Source: Halothiobacillus sp.
GTDB lineage: Bacteria; Pseudomonadota; Gammaproteobacteria; Halothiobacillales; Halothiobacillaceae
Length of the DNA: 64,000 bases
Assembly: GCA_016278265.1 (NCBI GenBank)
Contig: JADQCE010000002.1
Coordinates: 186,001-250,000, forward strand
Reading direction: 5' to 3'
Below, piece by piece: positions 55,224-63,632 of the stretch. Below the pieces are notes generated by a model. It ran no database searches and was not told where the DNA came from. It saw only the letters and a list, made by a program, of their open reading frames with translations. The first letter of the stretch is position 1; every line of letters begins with the position of its first letter. The position numbers and the translations under genes were made by a program.

Positions 55224-55691
55224 ATGAGTGACACACAGCGACTCAAGTCCCTGGGCAATGCCGGTCGGGTGATGGGCCACCAAGCCGACCTGGCCAGCCG
55301 CCGCCGCCGCGAGGCACAGCGCGAGTTGGATGCACAACGTCAGCGCCTTGCCGACTTGGAAGGTTATTTCACCGAATACACCAACAATCTGGGGTTCGCG
55401 GCCGAGGGACGTAACCGGGCCTTTGCCCTGCAGAACTACCGGCAGTTCATGGCCCGGATCGAGGAGACCATCGAGCACCAGCGCAAGGTGGTCCTGGACC
55501 TGGAAGAGCAACTGAGCAAGCGGGCCAATGATGCCCGTGACGCGCATGCGCGCAACGAGTCGGTCGACCGGCTCAGCCAGCGTTACCGCGACTCGATCCG
55601 CCGGCGTGACGATCGGACCGAGCAGCAGGTGATGGATCAGCACGGGGCGGCCAAGGTCGCGCACGGGGGCGGAACAGGGGGAATGCAATGA
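55224..55691 (+). CDS. fliJ: Flagellar export chaperone FliJ
   Basis: 155-residue coiled-coil protein in the FliJ position between fliI and fliK. Almost entirely helical and charged (RRRREAQRELDAQRQRLADLEGYF, IEETIEHQRKVVLDLEEQLSKRANDARD), as expected. ATG 55224 is 16 bases after fliI; the stop overlaps fliK by 4 bases (ATGA). Confidence 0.88.
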   Translation: MSDTQRLKSLGNAGRVMGHQADLASRRRREAQRELDAQRQRLADLEGYFTEYTNNLGFAAEGRNRAFALQNYRQFMARIEETIEHQRKVVLDLEEQLSKRANDARDAHARNESVDRLSQRYRDSIRRRDDRTEQQVMDQHGAAKVAHGGGTGGMQ

Positions 55692-57367
55692 GTCAGATCG
55701 GTGAAGGCAAGACGACGATCGAGGCGCTCGGTCGCCTGCTGGGCACTGCCGACGGCAAGGCCGGTCGCTTGGCGGCCGGGTTGGGCGGTGGCGGACGCGA
55801 GGAGTTCGCTCGTCTGATGGCCTCGGCGCAGGGGCGTCTCAAGACGGATGGCGAGGGCACCTCGCCGGGTCGTGCTTCCCTGTCGCCAGAGGGCGTGGCG
55901 GTGGCAGATCAAGCCATGGGTGGACGCAACGATTTCGATCAGGCGCTCGCGGGCTTGGCCGATCAACTGGCCCAGTTGCGCGAGATGCTTGCCGGCCGGG
56001 GGGGGGCGAACCAACCGGGCGAGAACGCCGCGATGGAGGCCGGGCGCGAGATCCAGTCGGCACTGGACGAGTTGGCCGGGCTGCTCGACGGTCGTGGCAC
56101 CCGCTTGCAGGGTGCGGCGGAAAACAGCGGGTCGTTGGGTCAGGGTGATGGCTCAGGTAATGGTCTGGGTATGGCGCGGGGCGCTGATTGGCGTGGTGGT
56201 GACGGATCCGTCGGCGGGTTGGCCGGCGGTTCGTCTGACTCAGCCGGTGGGATGCCGGATGACCTGATGGCCGGTCTGGGCGATCAGGTGAAGGAGCTCG
56301 CCGATGCCCTCGCCCGGTTAAGGCAGTCGATCGACAATGCGGGTTCGCAACCGGTGGCTGCGCTGGAGGGATTGATGGAGCGCCTGGCCAGCCTGCGTGA
56401 GGAATTGGCCGATGCCCGGCCCGAGGCAATGGCACCGGGCCTGCTGGGGCAGTTGCAGGCGCTTGGAGATGTTTTGCGTCGTGCCGAGTCGGCCGCGGCT
56501 AGCGAGGCCCGAGTCGCCCAGGGTATGACGGATGCTCGCGCTGAGGGCAAGACACCATGGGACGGGTTCTGGCGCTTTGCCGAGAACGCTCGTCAGGCGG
56601 CCGGGGGGAACGAGTCGACCCGGCTGTCCGGTGGTGTCGGCGCCGAGTCGGCCCGTGATGTCGACTGGTCCGGTGGGCCGGTAAGTGCCGCGCTGGGCCT
56701 AACCGGCCGCGAGTCGGTACCGTTGGAGCGTGAGCGAGCGCCCTTGACCCGTTGGTCGGCGCTCAACGGCCTGGAAGGTCGTCAGGGACGCGCCGATGCG
56801 GAGCTTGCTTCGGGCAGCAGCCAGGCCACCACGACAGGCCTGGGGGGTAGCCCGGCTTCGATGTTGTCCGGTGGCAGCTCTGCCGGCGGCGTCTTCACGG
56901 GACAGGCCGCTGCCGGATCGCCCAATCCACAGATGCCGGCGCAGCTGGGCCAGCAGATCCAGTGGATGGTCGGCAAGGGGGTCTCCACGGCCAGTATCGA
57001 GTTGCGCCCCGCGGACCTGGGGCCATTGAAGATCGCCATCGAGACCCAGGGCGACGAGACCCGCATCGCCCTGACGGCGAGCAATGCCACCGCCCAGGGC
57101 CTGCTTGAGCAGCAGCTGCCGCGGCTGAAGGAATGGCTGCAGGAAGCGGGGTTGGCCAATAGCGAAGTCGAGGTTGGCCTCGGTCAGGAAAGCGACTTCG
57201 GTCAGCAGTTGGCCGATGCCGACGATGATGGTCAGGGCGGCTCGGGTGGTGATTCCGGCGGAGCCCAGGGCGGCCAAGTGGACATGGTGGGTGTCGACGC
57301 GGCGGATGGAGCTAGCCTCGACGAGGACTTGGCCCAGGGGCGTTTGGTCCTCGACCTTTTTGCCTGA
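55688..57367 (+). CDS. fliK: Flagellar hook-length control protein FliK (canonical copy)
   Basis: 559-residue FliK. A long Gly/Ala/Ser-rich N-terminal ruler region (about 1-400) is followed by the Flg_hook domain (about 405-490: QLGQQIQWMVGKGVSTASIELRPADLGPLKIAIE, LLEQQLPRLKEWLQEAGLANSEVEV). The last 60 residues are an acidic Gly/Asp/Gln tail. A run of nine G residues at 55998-56006 falls in the ruler part. This is the second FliK-type gene in the window and closes the operon before a terminator. Confidence 0.92.
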   Translation: MSQIGEGKTTIEALGRLLGTADGKAGRLAAGLGGGGREEFARLMASAQGRLKTDGEGTSPGRASLSPEGVAVADQAMGGRNDFDQALAGLADQLAQLREMLAGRGGANQPGENAAMEAGREIQSALDELAGLLDGRGTRLQGAAENSGSLGQGDGSGNGLGMARGADWRGGDGSVGGLAGGSSDSAGGMPDDLMAGLGDQVKELADALARLRQSIDNAGSQPVAALEGLMERLASLREELADARPEAMAPGLLGQLQALGDVLRRAESAAASEARVAQGMTDARAEGKTPWDGFWRFAENARQAAGGNESTRLSGGVGAESARDVDWSGGPVSAALGLTGRESVPLERERAPLTRWSALNGLEGRQGRADAELASGSSQATTTGLGGSPASMLSGGSSAGGVFTGQAAAGSPNPQMPAQLGQQIQWMVGKGVSTASIELRPADLGPLKIAIETQGDETRIALTASNATAQGLLEQQLPRLKEWLQEAGLANSEVEVGLGQESDFGQQLADADDDGQGGSGGDSGGAQGGQVDMVGVDAADGASLDEDLAQGRLVLDLFA

Positions 57368-57464
57368 CTGCTCATTGATCGTCAGGGGAGGGCGCTGTTG
57401 CCATTCGCCACATGCTGTCGTCGGTTGGCTGAAACCTGGATAAGACAGCCAGTTTCGATTTGAA

Positions 57465-57496
57465 AAGGGGTCGCCTCGCGACCCCTTCTTGTTTTT
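57465..57496 (+). terminator. Rho-independent terminator of the fliE-fliK operon
   Basis: Stem AAGGGGTCGC / GCGACCCCTT with a 3-base loop followed by CTTGTTTTT, about 100 bases past the fliK stop. Confidence 0.88.
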
Positions 57497-57657
57497 GGTG
57501 GGCACGTGCTTATTCCTTCTTTGTAGTGGAATGGTCGTCACGATCGAAAATCAGGATGAGGTCATTTGGTGGCTTCTCAGTGAAGAAAATGGTTTCAACA
57601 ACATATTTCGGGTAATAAACGGGTTTTCATCAGGAAGCCTTTTTGACTTGGTAGGCG
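57497..57657. other. A+T-rich segment upstream of hns
   Basis: This stretch is clearly richer in A+T than its surroundings. It holds an open frame of 64 codons that starts with TTG right at the end of the terminator, and has no ribosome site or family match; it is not called a gene. The base composition fits an H-NS binding region, possibly for autoregulation. Confidence 0.4.
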
Positions 57658-57686
57658 TTGACCTGTTTGTTTTAATGAGCTAGATT
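57658..57686 (+). promoter_or_regulatory. Sigma-70 promoter of hns
   Basis: TTGACC, 17-base spacer, TAGATT (57681-57686). A leader of about 100 bases precedes the ATG. Confidence 0.65.
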
Positions 57687-57792
57687 CCCGAGGCATTGGG
57701 CCGGGCCATGGAAAGCGCGGCTTTCTCCGGAAAGAATGTCGATTCGAGTGAATCCCATTCCGCCCATTACTTTTTCAGAGGTGCCTATCCAA

Positions 57793-58116
57793 ATGAGTCA
57801 ATTTGACGTAAAGAACCTTTCCGCCGACGAACTGAAGAAACTGGTCAATGACGCCGAGCAGGCCCTGCGCGAGCGGAGCAAGCAACGCGTCATGGAATTG
57901 CGCCGCGAGGCCGAGGCGCTGGCCAGTGAGCTCAACACCAGCGTGGCCGACATCTTCGGTCTCGAAAAGGGCAGCAAGCAGGCGGGCAAGAAATTGCCGG
58001 CCAAGTACATGAACCCGGCCAACCCGTCCCAGACCTGGTCCGGACGTGGTAAGCGCCCCAACTGGCTGGTCGATGAGCTCAACAAGGGAAAGAAGCTCGA
58101 GGATTTCCGCATCTGA
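57793..58116 (+). CDS. hns: H-NS family nucleoid-associated protein
   Basis: 107-residue H-NS family protein. An N-terminal coiled-coil oligomerisation part (MSQFDVKNLSADELKKLVNDAEQALRERSKQRVMELRREAEAL) is followed by a short linker and a DNA-binding end TWSGRGKRPNWL that contains an AT-hook-like RGKRP, where E. coli H-NS has QGRTP. It binds A+T-rich DNA and silences genes, often acquired ones. ATG 57793 (MSQFDVK) is chosen over the upstream ATG at 57736 because it starts the known helix. Confidence 0.93.
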   Translation: MSQFDVKNLSADELKKLVNDAEQALRERSKQRVMELRREAEALASELNTSVADIFGLEKGSKQAGKKLPAKYMNPANPSQTWSGRGKRPNWLVDELNKGKKLEDFRI

Positions 58117-58176
58117 ATCACCGGCCCCGGTGTTTGATCGGGGAGGTGCGAATCGATCGATGAATCGGTCGATAAG

Positions 58177-58206
58177 AAAAGGCCCTGCCGAACGGCAGGG
58201 CCTTTT
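58177..58206. terminator. Bidirectional terminator between hns and the helical-repeat gene
   Basis: AAAAGGCCCTGCCG / CGGCAGGGCCTTTT with a 2-base loop, between two convergent genes. Confidence 0.88.
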
Positions 58207-58219
58207 GTATGTGCTCCGA

Positions 58220-59395
58220 TTAGCCTTCCTGCTTGATACGTTGGGCGAGCCATTCCGGTGGTCGATCGATTTTCTCCAGGCAATGTCGGGCGGCACGATC
58301 GATCACGCCATGCTCGTGATAAAGCCGTTCCTTCTCGGCCCACTCCCGCACCTCCTCTTCGAGGATGCCATGGTGCTTCGCCACGCTAATTAGCTGAACC
58401 ACGCCGTCACGGTGCCATTTTGCCTGGGCCTGATTCTTGTCCTGCTGGCTTTCGGCAACGGCCACCGAGGCGGCGGCAATCAACGGGGCGCTTTCTTCCT
58501 GGCGGGCCGAATCGCTAGCCAGCAGGCGCGCGGCCAACGGGCAGGTGATCTCGGCGGGTGCACCCAACGACAGGGCGGCCGTGAACGCTAGCAATTGCTG
58601 CTGCGGGTCATTACCGGCCTGGTCGACGAGCCGGTTGAGTACCGTGCGGTAGTCGCCGGCGCGGACCATCAGGGCCATGCCGCGGTCGCGCAGTTCCGGG
58701 TCGAGTTGGTTGCCGAGTCGGTCGAGCACCTGCTGCCATAGGCCGAGGCGTTTCTCGTCGAGACCGGGCGAAAGGTGGGGCAAGAGGATTTCTAGGGCCT
58801 CCTCGGCGCCGCCCTGTTCGACCAGCTGTTCGATCAACATGTCGGCCGCCTGTTCCAGCCAAGCTGGATCGTCACAACGAGCGGCGGTGTTCACCGCTTG
58901 GGTCAGGGGGCGGATTGCCTTGAACAGGCTGCCCTGGCGGCGGAGCAGGGTGGCCAGGTCTAGGTGAACCTGGGTCGCAATTTCCGGAGGCAGAGCCGCA
59001 AATTCGGGGTGATCGACCAGATCGCGAAGCCGGGTGATCGCTTCGGCCACTTCGCCCCGCGCGGCCAAGGAAAGGGCCGCGGTGTGCGTCAATCCGGCGT
59101 CCCAAGATTCGCTCAGCAATCCCTCGGCCAGGTCGCTGGCTTCCTGCAGTCGGCCTTCGCCGAGTAGGGTCACGGCGAGCCCGTCACCGATCTCGAATCG
59201 GCGAGGGTCGTGGCAATGGCGCATCCAGTCGAGCAACCACGACAGTTCGTTGCGATCGATGTGATCGGTCTGCCAGGCCTGTTCGTAGTACCAGTCGATC
59301 ACGCGTGCCGCCTGATCGCAGTCCACGGTGCTGGCGGTGGGCTTGGTCATTTGAGTGCGCAGGGTGTCGAGACGCGCGGGGAACGATTCGGGCAT
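58220..59395 (-). CDS. Helical-repeat (TPR-like) protein of unknown function
   Basis: 391 residues, almost all predicted helical by pattern, with recurring A/L-rich 34-ish units (HDPRRFEIGDGLAVTLLGEGRLQEASDLAEGLLSE; WDAGLTHTAALSLAARGEVAEAITRLRDLVDHPEF). No signal peptide, TM segment or catalytic motif seen. ATG 59395 (MPESFPARL) is chosen; ATG 59350 (MTKPTAS) is possible. Upstream open frame overlaps RNase P RNA and is ignored. Not recognised; a scaffold or partner-binding role is only a guess. Confidence 0.7.
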   Translation of the reverse strand: MPESFPARLDTLRTQMTKPTASTVDCDQAARVIDWYYEQAWQTDHIDRNELSWLLDWMRHCHDPRRFEIGDGLAVTLLGEGRLQEASDLAEGLLSESWDAGLTHTAALSLAARGEVAEAITRLRDLVDHPEFAALPPEIATQVHLDLATLLRRQGSLFKAIRPLTQAVNTAARCDDPAWLEQAADMLIEQLVEQGGAEEALEILLPHLSPGLDEKRLGLWQQVLDRLGNQLDPELRDRGMALMVRAGDYRTVLNRLVDQAGNDPQQQLLAFTAALSLGAPAEITCPLAARLLASDSARQEESAPLIAAASVAVAESQQDKNQAQAKWHRDGVVQLISVAKHHGILEEEVREWAEKERLYHEHGVIDRAARHCLEKIDRPPEWLAQRIKQEG

Positions 59396-59493
59396 GGTTG
59401 GGCTCGATGATGCAGGGGTGTGATCGGATAGATCGCGGCGTTCGAATTCTACCCGACTCCCCCGTGGATAACGGCGTTGGGGTGACACGCGCC

Positions 59494-59521
59494 TCGACAC
59501 GGCCTGAGGTTTCTTTATACT
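59494..59521 (+). promoter_or_regulatory. Promoter of rnpB
   Basis: TCGACA, 16-base spacer, TATACT (59516-59521), with the RNA 5' end expected about 7-9 bases later. Confidence 0.75.
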
Positions 59522-59529
59522 CCGCCGCC

Positions 59530-59884
<355 letters not shown>

Positions 59885-60168
59885 CCATTTTGTGTGTACC
59901 GGCGGAACGGCCCCGTTCCCGCCGGCGGATGCGGCTTCGCCGCGTCGCCACTCGTCCTGATCGCTTTTCCCCGAGCGCCCCAGGCAGATCGTTTTCTTCC
60001 CACTTCCCCCACCGGCACTTCGGTGCGCCGGGATGCGGCCCCATGCATCCTCGTGCGCTTTGTTACCTATGCGTGGTAACCCCCTGTTTTTATCTGAAAA
60101 CAGGGGGCGGCCTTGCTTCCTTTTGTTGGCTAACTCCTTGTGGTCAAAAGAAAAACACGGCCGTTTGC
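59885..60168. other. Non-coding gap between rnpB and mraZ
   Basis: No gene supported. A hairpin CCCCCTGTTTT / AAAACAGGGGG (about 60080-60107) may act as the RNase P RNA 3' processing or termination site, but it lacks a clear T-run after it. The upstream part is GC-rich with short hairpins only. Confidence 0.4.
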
Positions 60169-60197
60169 TTGATAGCCCTGTTGGCTGGGGCTATAGT
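60169..60197 (+). promoter_or_regulatory. Promoter of the mraZ-fts operon
   Basis: TTGATA, 17-base spacer, TATAGT; each has five of six matches. Predicted start about 60204, directly before the MraZ boxes. Confidence 0.8.
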
Positions 60198-60205
60198 GCG
60201 CACAG

Positions 60206-60240
60206 GTGTAGAAAAGTGGGAAAAAGTGGGAAAAAGTGTT
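60206..60240 (+). promoter_or_regulatory. MraZ box repeats (autoregulatory operator)
   Basis: Four units at an exact 10-base period: GTGTA, GTGGG, GTGGG, GTGTT, separated by five A-rich bases (GAAAA/AAAAA). The two perfect GTGGG units match the known TGGGN MraZ repeats. The last unit contains the GTG start codon of mraZ itself, so MraZ binding would block both initiation of transcription elongation and the ribosome start region. Confidence 0.85.
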
Positions 60241-60688
60241 CCGAGGCATCACCAACCTGAATCTCGACGCCAAAGGTCGCCTGGCCATGCCCACGCGCCA
60301 TCGGGAGGCGTTTGCCCAGGATGAGAACCAGCTGATCCTCACCATCGATACCCAGGAACACTGCCTCCTTATCTACCCGCTGGCGACCTGGCTGGAAATC
60401 GAGAAGCAGATCGACGCCCTGCCGTCCTTCAACAAGACCGCCAACCGCATCAAGCGAATGCTGATCGGTCACGCCACCCAGGTGGAGTTCGACTCGGCCG
60501 GTCGCATCGTTATTCCCCCCGCGCTGCGCGCCCACGCGAAGCTGGAAAAGCCGGCCGTGCTCGTCGGGCAGGGCAAGAAGCTCGAGCTCTGGTCGCAGCC
60601 ACTCTGGAATCAGATGACCGAGGAGTTCCTCGACCAATCGGACGAGGACGACCAATTGCCCACGGCCCTGGAGACCTTGTCGCTATGA
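60236..60688 (+). CDS. mraZ: Transcriptional regulator MraZ
   Basis: 150-residue MraZ, a double-AbrB-fold ring protein that represses the division operon. GTG 60236 yields V-F-R-G-I-T-N-L-N-L-D-A-K-G-R-L, matching the known MFRG start; the second repeat reads VEFDSAGRIVIPPALR. It lies at the head of mraZ-rsmH-ftsL-ftsI-murE and overlaps rsmH by 4 bases. Confidence 0.95.
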   Translation: MFRGITNLNLDAKGRLAMPTRHREAFAQDENQLILTIDTQEHCLLIYPLATWLEIEKQIDALPSFNKTANRIKRMLIGHATQVEFDSAGRIVIPPALRAHAKLEKPAVLVGQGKKLELWSQPLWNQMTEEFLDQSDEDDQLPTALETLSL

Positions 60689-61608
60689 CCGTCGATACCA
60701 GCCACGACACCGTGCTGCGCGACGAGGCGATCGAGTCCCTGGTCACCGATCCGGCCGGCACGTACGTGGATGGCACCTTCGGTCGTGGCGGTCACAGCCG
60801 CGCCATCCTGACGAAACTGTCCGCGAACGGCCGGCTGATCGGTTTCGATCGCGATGCCGAGGCGGCGGAGAGCGCGGCCCAACTGGCCGACGAGGATGCG
60901 CGCTTTTCGTTTATCCGGGCCTCCTTTTCCGGTTGGGGCAAGGCCCTGGCCGAACATGGCATCGACCAGCCGGTGGATGGCGTGATGTTCGATCTGGGCG
61001 TGTCCTCCCCGCAGCTCGACCAGGCCGAGCGCGGCTTTTCCTTTCGCTTCGACGGTCCGCTGGACATGCGGATGGACCAGAGCCACGGGCCGTCGGCCGC
61101 CGACTGGCTGGCGGTCGCCGAGGAAGAGGAAATCCGCGATGTGCTGTTTCGGCTCGGCGAGGAGCGTTTCGCCCGTCGGATCGCTGCCGGCATCGTCGCC
61201 CGGCGCGACCAGGCCCCACTGACCCGGACCACCGAGCTGGTCGAATGCGTGGTCGATGCCATCCCCCGGCGCGACCCGAACAAGCATCCGGCCACCCGCA
61301 CGTTCCAGGCCATTCGGCTTTATATCAACAAGGAACTCGACGAGATTACCCAGGCCCTCGAGCAGGCGCTCGAATACCTCGCGCCGGGTGGTCGGCTGGT
61401 CGTGATCAGCTTCCATTCGCTCGAGGATCGCATCGTCAAGCGTTTCATCCGCGATCACAGCACCGCCGGCAAGGATTTCTTCGGCAACCCGGTCGGCGAG
61501 GTGGCGCTCAAGAAGCTCGGCAAGGCCATTCGCGCCGGCCGCGAGGAAACCGCCAGGAACCCGCGTGCACGCAGCGCGATCATGCGGGTCGCGGAGCGCG
61601 CGTCATGA
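60685..61608 (+). CDS. rsmH: 16S rRNA (cytosine-1402-N4)-methyltransferase RsmH
   Basis: 307-residue RsmH. SAM-binding motif YVDGTFGRGGHSRAILTKL, then DGVMFDLGVSSPQLDQAERGFSFRFDGPLDMRMD and VISFHSLEDRIVKRFI, all diagnostic. It methylates C1402 in the ribosomal P site. ATG 60685 and the stop both overlap neighbours by four bases (ATGA). Confidence 0.97.
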   Translation: MTVDTSHDTVLRDEAIESLVTDPAGTYVDGTFGRGGHSRAILTKLSANGRLIGFDRDAEAAESAAQLADEDARFSFIRASFSGWGKALAEHGIDQPVDGVMFDLGVSSPQLDQAERGFSFRFDGPLDMRMDQSHGPSAADWLAVAEEEEIRDVLFRLGEERFARRIAAGIVARRDQAPLTRTTELVECVVDAIPRRDPNKHPATRTFQAIRLYINKELDEITQALEQALEYLAPGGRLVVISFHSLEDRIVKRFIRDHSTAGKDFFGNPVGEVALKKLGKAIRAGREETARNPRARSAIMRVAERAS

Positions 61609-61865
61609 GGGCGATCAATCTCTTTCTGCTGGTGCTGGTCGTCGCAAGCGCGCTCGCGGTGGTGGTGCTGGTAGCCGAGGATCGGCGGCTGACCCAGCAG
61701 ATTGCCGTGGCGCGGGATGGCATCGAGCGTCTCGAAGGGACCTACGCCGAGTTGCAGCTCGAAGAGGGCACGTTGACCGCCCAGGGGCGGATCGAGCGTA
61801 TCGCGACCGAGGAACTCGGCATGCGTCCGCCGGCGGAAGATCAGATCACGGTGGTGTTCCGATGA
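61605..61865 (+). CDS. ftsL: Cell division protein FtsL
   Basis: 86-residue bitopic protein: short cytoplasmic N-terminus, one TM (about 4-23, NLFLLVLVVASALAVVVLV), then a leucine-zipper-like coil (RLTQQIAVARDGIERLEGTYAELQLEEGTL) and the terminal EELGMRPP motif. It joins FtsB and FtsQ at the septum. Overlaps rsmH by 4 bases and ftsI by 4 bases; short for other families but right for FtsL. Confidence 0.93.
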   Translation: MRAINLFLLVLVVASALAVVVLVAEDRRLTQQIAVARDGIERLEGTYAELQLEEGTLTAQGRIERIATEELGMRPPAEDQITVVFR

Positions 61866-63631
61866 ACGCGGTCTGGACATTCATTACCCGTTGGGCCACC
61901 TGGTTGGGCGTGCGCTGGCGTGCGGGCATCGTGCTGATGGCGTTCGCATTCGCGGCCTTGATCCTGCTCGGCCGGGCGGTGCATCTGCAGGTCACCGAGC
62001 GGGATTTCTACGCCGAGCAGGGTGGCGATCGCCAACAGCGCGTCCAGACCATCGCGGCCCATCGCGGCATGATCACCGATCGCCACGGTGAGCCGCTGGC
62101 CATCAGCGTGGCCATGTACGCGATCTGGATCGATCCGAAGGTGATCGGGGCCCACCCCGAGGCGGTCACCCGGCTCGCGGGCATGCTCGACCAGCCGGCC
62201 GCCGAGTTGCAGCATCGTGTACGCGAATACGGCTCACGCCGCTTCCTCTACGTCGCTCGCCAGGTGCGCCCGAGTCTGGCCGAGACGGTGCGTACGGCCA
62301 AGTTGCCGGGCGTGGGTCTCAAGCGTGAGTACAAGCGTTTCTACCCGACTGCCGATGTCACCGCCCCGTTGCTCGGGTTTACCAACATCGACGATGAAGG
62401 CTTGGCCGGCATCGAGCTGAGCTTTGATCAGTTGCTCGCCGGCACGCCGGGCAAGCGGCGCATCCTCAAGGACGGCGATGGCCGCGAGATTGTCGACTTG
62501 GGCGTGATTCAGGTCGCACGGCCGGGGCAGGACGTTGCGCTCTCCATCGATCGGCGGTTGCAATATCTCGCGTATCGAGAGCTGTCGCGTGCGGTCGAGG
62601 AACACGCGGCGCTGGCCGGTTCGGCCACCCTGATGAACGTGGCCACCGGCGAAGTGCTGGCCATGGCCAGCGCGCCGTCGTTCAACCCGAACAACCGGGC
62701 CGCGATCGACCCGTCGTTTACCCGCAACCACGCGATCGTCGACCAGCTCGAGCCGGGATCGGCGGTCAAGCCCTTTACCGTGGCGGCCGCGCTGGCCAGC
62801 GGTCGTTGGCAGCCGTCCGACACCATCGACACGGCCCCCGGCTACCGTCGAGTCGGTGGTTTCACCATCCACGATCACCGCAATTACGGCACGCTGGACC
62901 TGACCGGCCTGCTGGAAAAGTCGAGCAATGTCGGGGCGAGCCTGTTGGCCGAGGATATTGGCGCCCAGGCCCTTTGGACGACCTATCGCGGATTGGGATT
63001 CGGGCAGGCCACCGGGGTGGGCTTCCCGGGCGAGGCCTCCGGCTCACTCAGCCTGTGGCGCGACTGGCGGGTGGCGGACACGGCCGCCCATAGCTACGGC
63101 TATGGCCTGGCGGTTTCCCCGTTGCAGCTCGCCTCGGCCTATGTCGCCCTGGCCAATGGAGGTCAGTTCGTGGCGCCCAGCCTGTTGCGTCTTGACGACC
63201 CACCCGAAACCCGCCCGGTGTTTGCGCCCAAAGTGGCCGACCGCGTGGTCGGCATGTTGCGTGCCGTGGTCTCGCCGACCGGGACGGCACCCAAGGCGGC
63301 CGTGACCGGTTTTCAGGTCGCCGGCAAGACCGGCACCGTGCGCCGACTCGACGAGGGCGGCTACTCCCGTACCGACTACAACACCGTCTTTGCCGGCCTG
63401 GCCCCGGCCAGTGATCCGCGGCTGGTCCTGGTCGTGGTCTTACACCGCCCCAGTGCCGGCCAGGTCTACGCCGGCGATGTCGCTGCCCCCGTATTCCAGC
63501 GGGTAATGAGCGGCGCGCTGCGCATGCTCAACATCCGTCCGGACAACCTGCCGGAACTGCCCGCCGGGCAGATTGCCGGGGACCTGCCGTCCGTCGTGGC
63601 CGACACGACACGATCTCGGGAGGCTGGCTGA
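61862..63631 (+). CDS. ftsI: Peptidoglycan transpeptidase FtsI (PBP3)
   Basis: 589-residue septal transpeptidase. One N-terminal TM (about 21-42), the dimerisation (pedestal) domain, then the penicillin-binding domain with S300-A-V-K303, S354-S-N356 and K489-T-G-T. Length matches E. coli PBP3 (588). ATG 61862 overlaps ftsL by 4 bases. Confidence 0.97.
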   Translation: MNAVWTFITRWATWLGVRWRAGIVLMAFAFAALILLGRAVHLQVTERDFYAEQGGDRQQRVQTIAAHRGMITDRHGEPLAISVAMYAIWIDPKVIGAHPEAVTRLAGMLDQPAAELQHRVREYGSRRFLYVARQVRPSLAETVRTAKLPGVGLKREYKRFYPTADVTAPLLGFTNIDDEGLAGIELSFDQLLAGTPGKRRILKDGDGREIVDLGVIQVARPGQDVALSIDRRLQYLAYRELSRAVEEHAALAGSATLMNVATGEVLAMASAPSFNPNNRAAIDPSFTRNHAIVDQLEPGSAVKPFTVAAALASGRWQPSDTIDTAPGYRRVGGFTIHDHRNYGTLDLTGLLEKSSNVGASLLAEDIGAQALWTTYRGLGFGQATGVGFPGEASGSLSLWRDWRVADTAAHSYGYGLAVSPLQLASAYVALANGGQFVAPSLLRLDDPPETRPVFAPKVADRVVGMLRAVVSPTGTAPKAAVTGFQVAGKTGTVRRLDEGGYSRTDYNTVFAGLAPASDPRLVLVVVLHRPSAGQVYAGDVAAPVFQRVMSGALRMLNIRPDNLPELPAGQIAGDLPSVVADTTRSREAG

Positions 63632-63632
63632 C

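Noticed and set aside
57489-57683. 64-codon open frame after the flagellar terminator
   Set aside because: TTG start inside the T-run, no ribosome site, and it covers the hns promoter.
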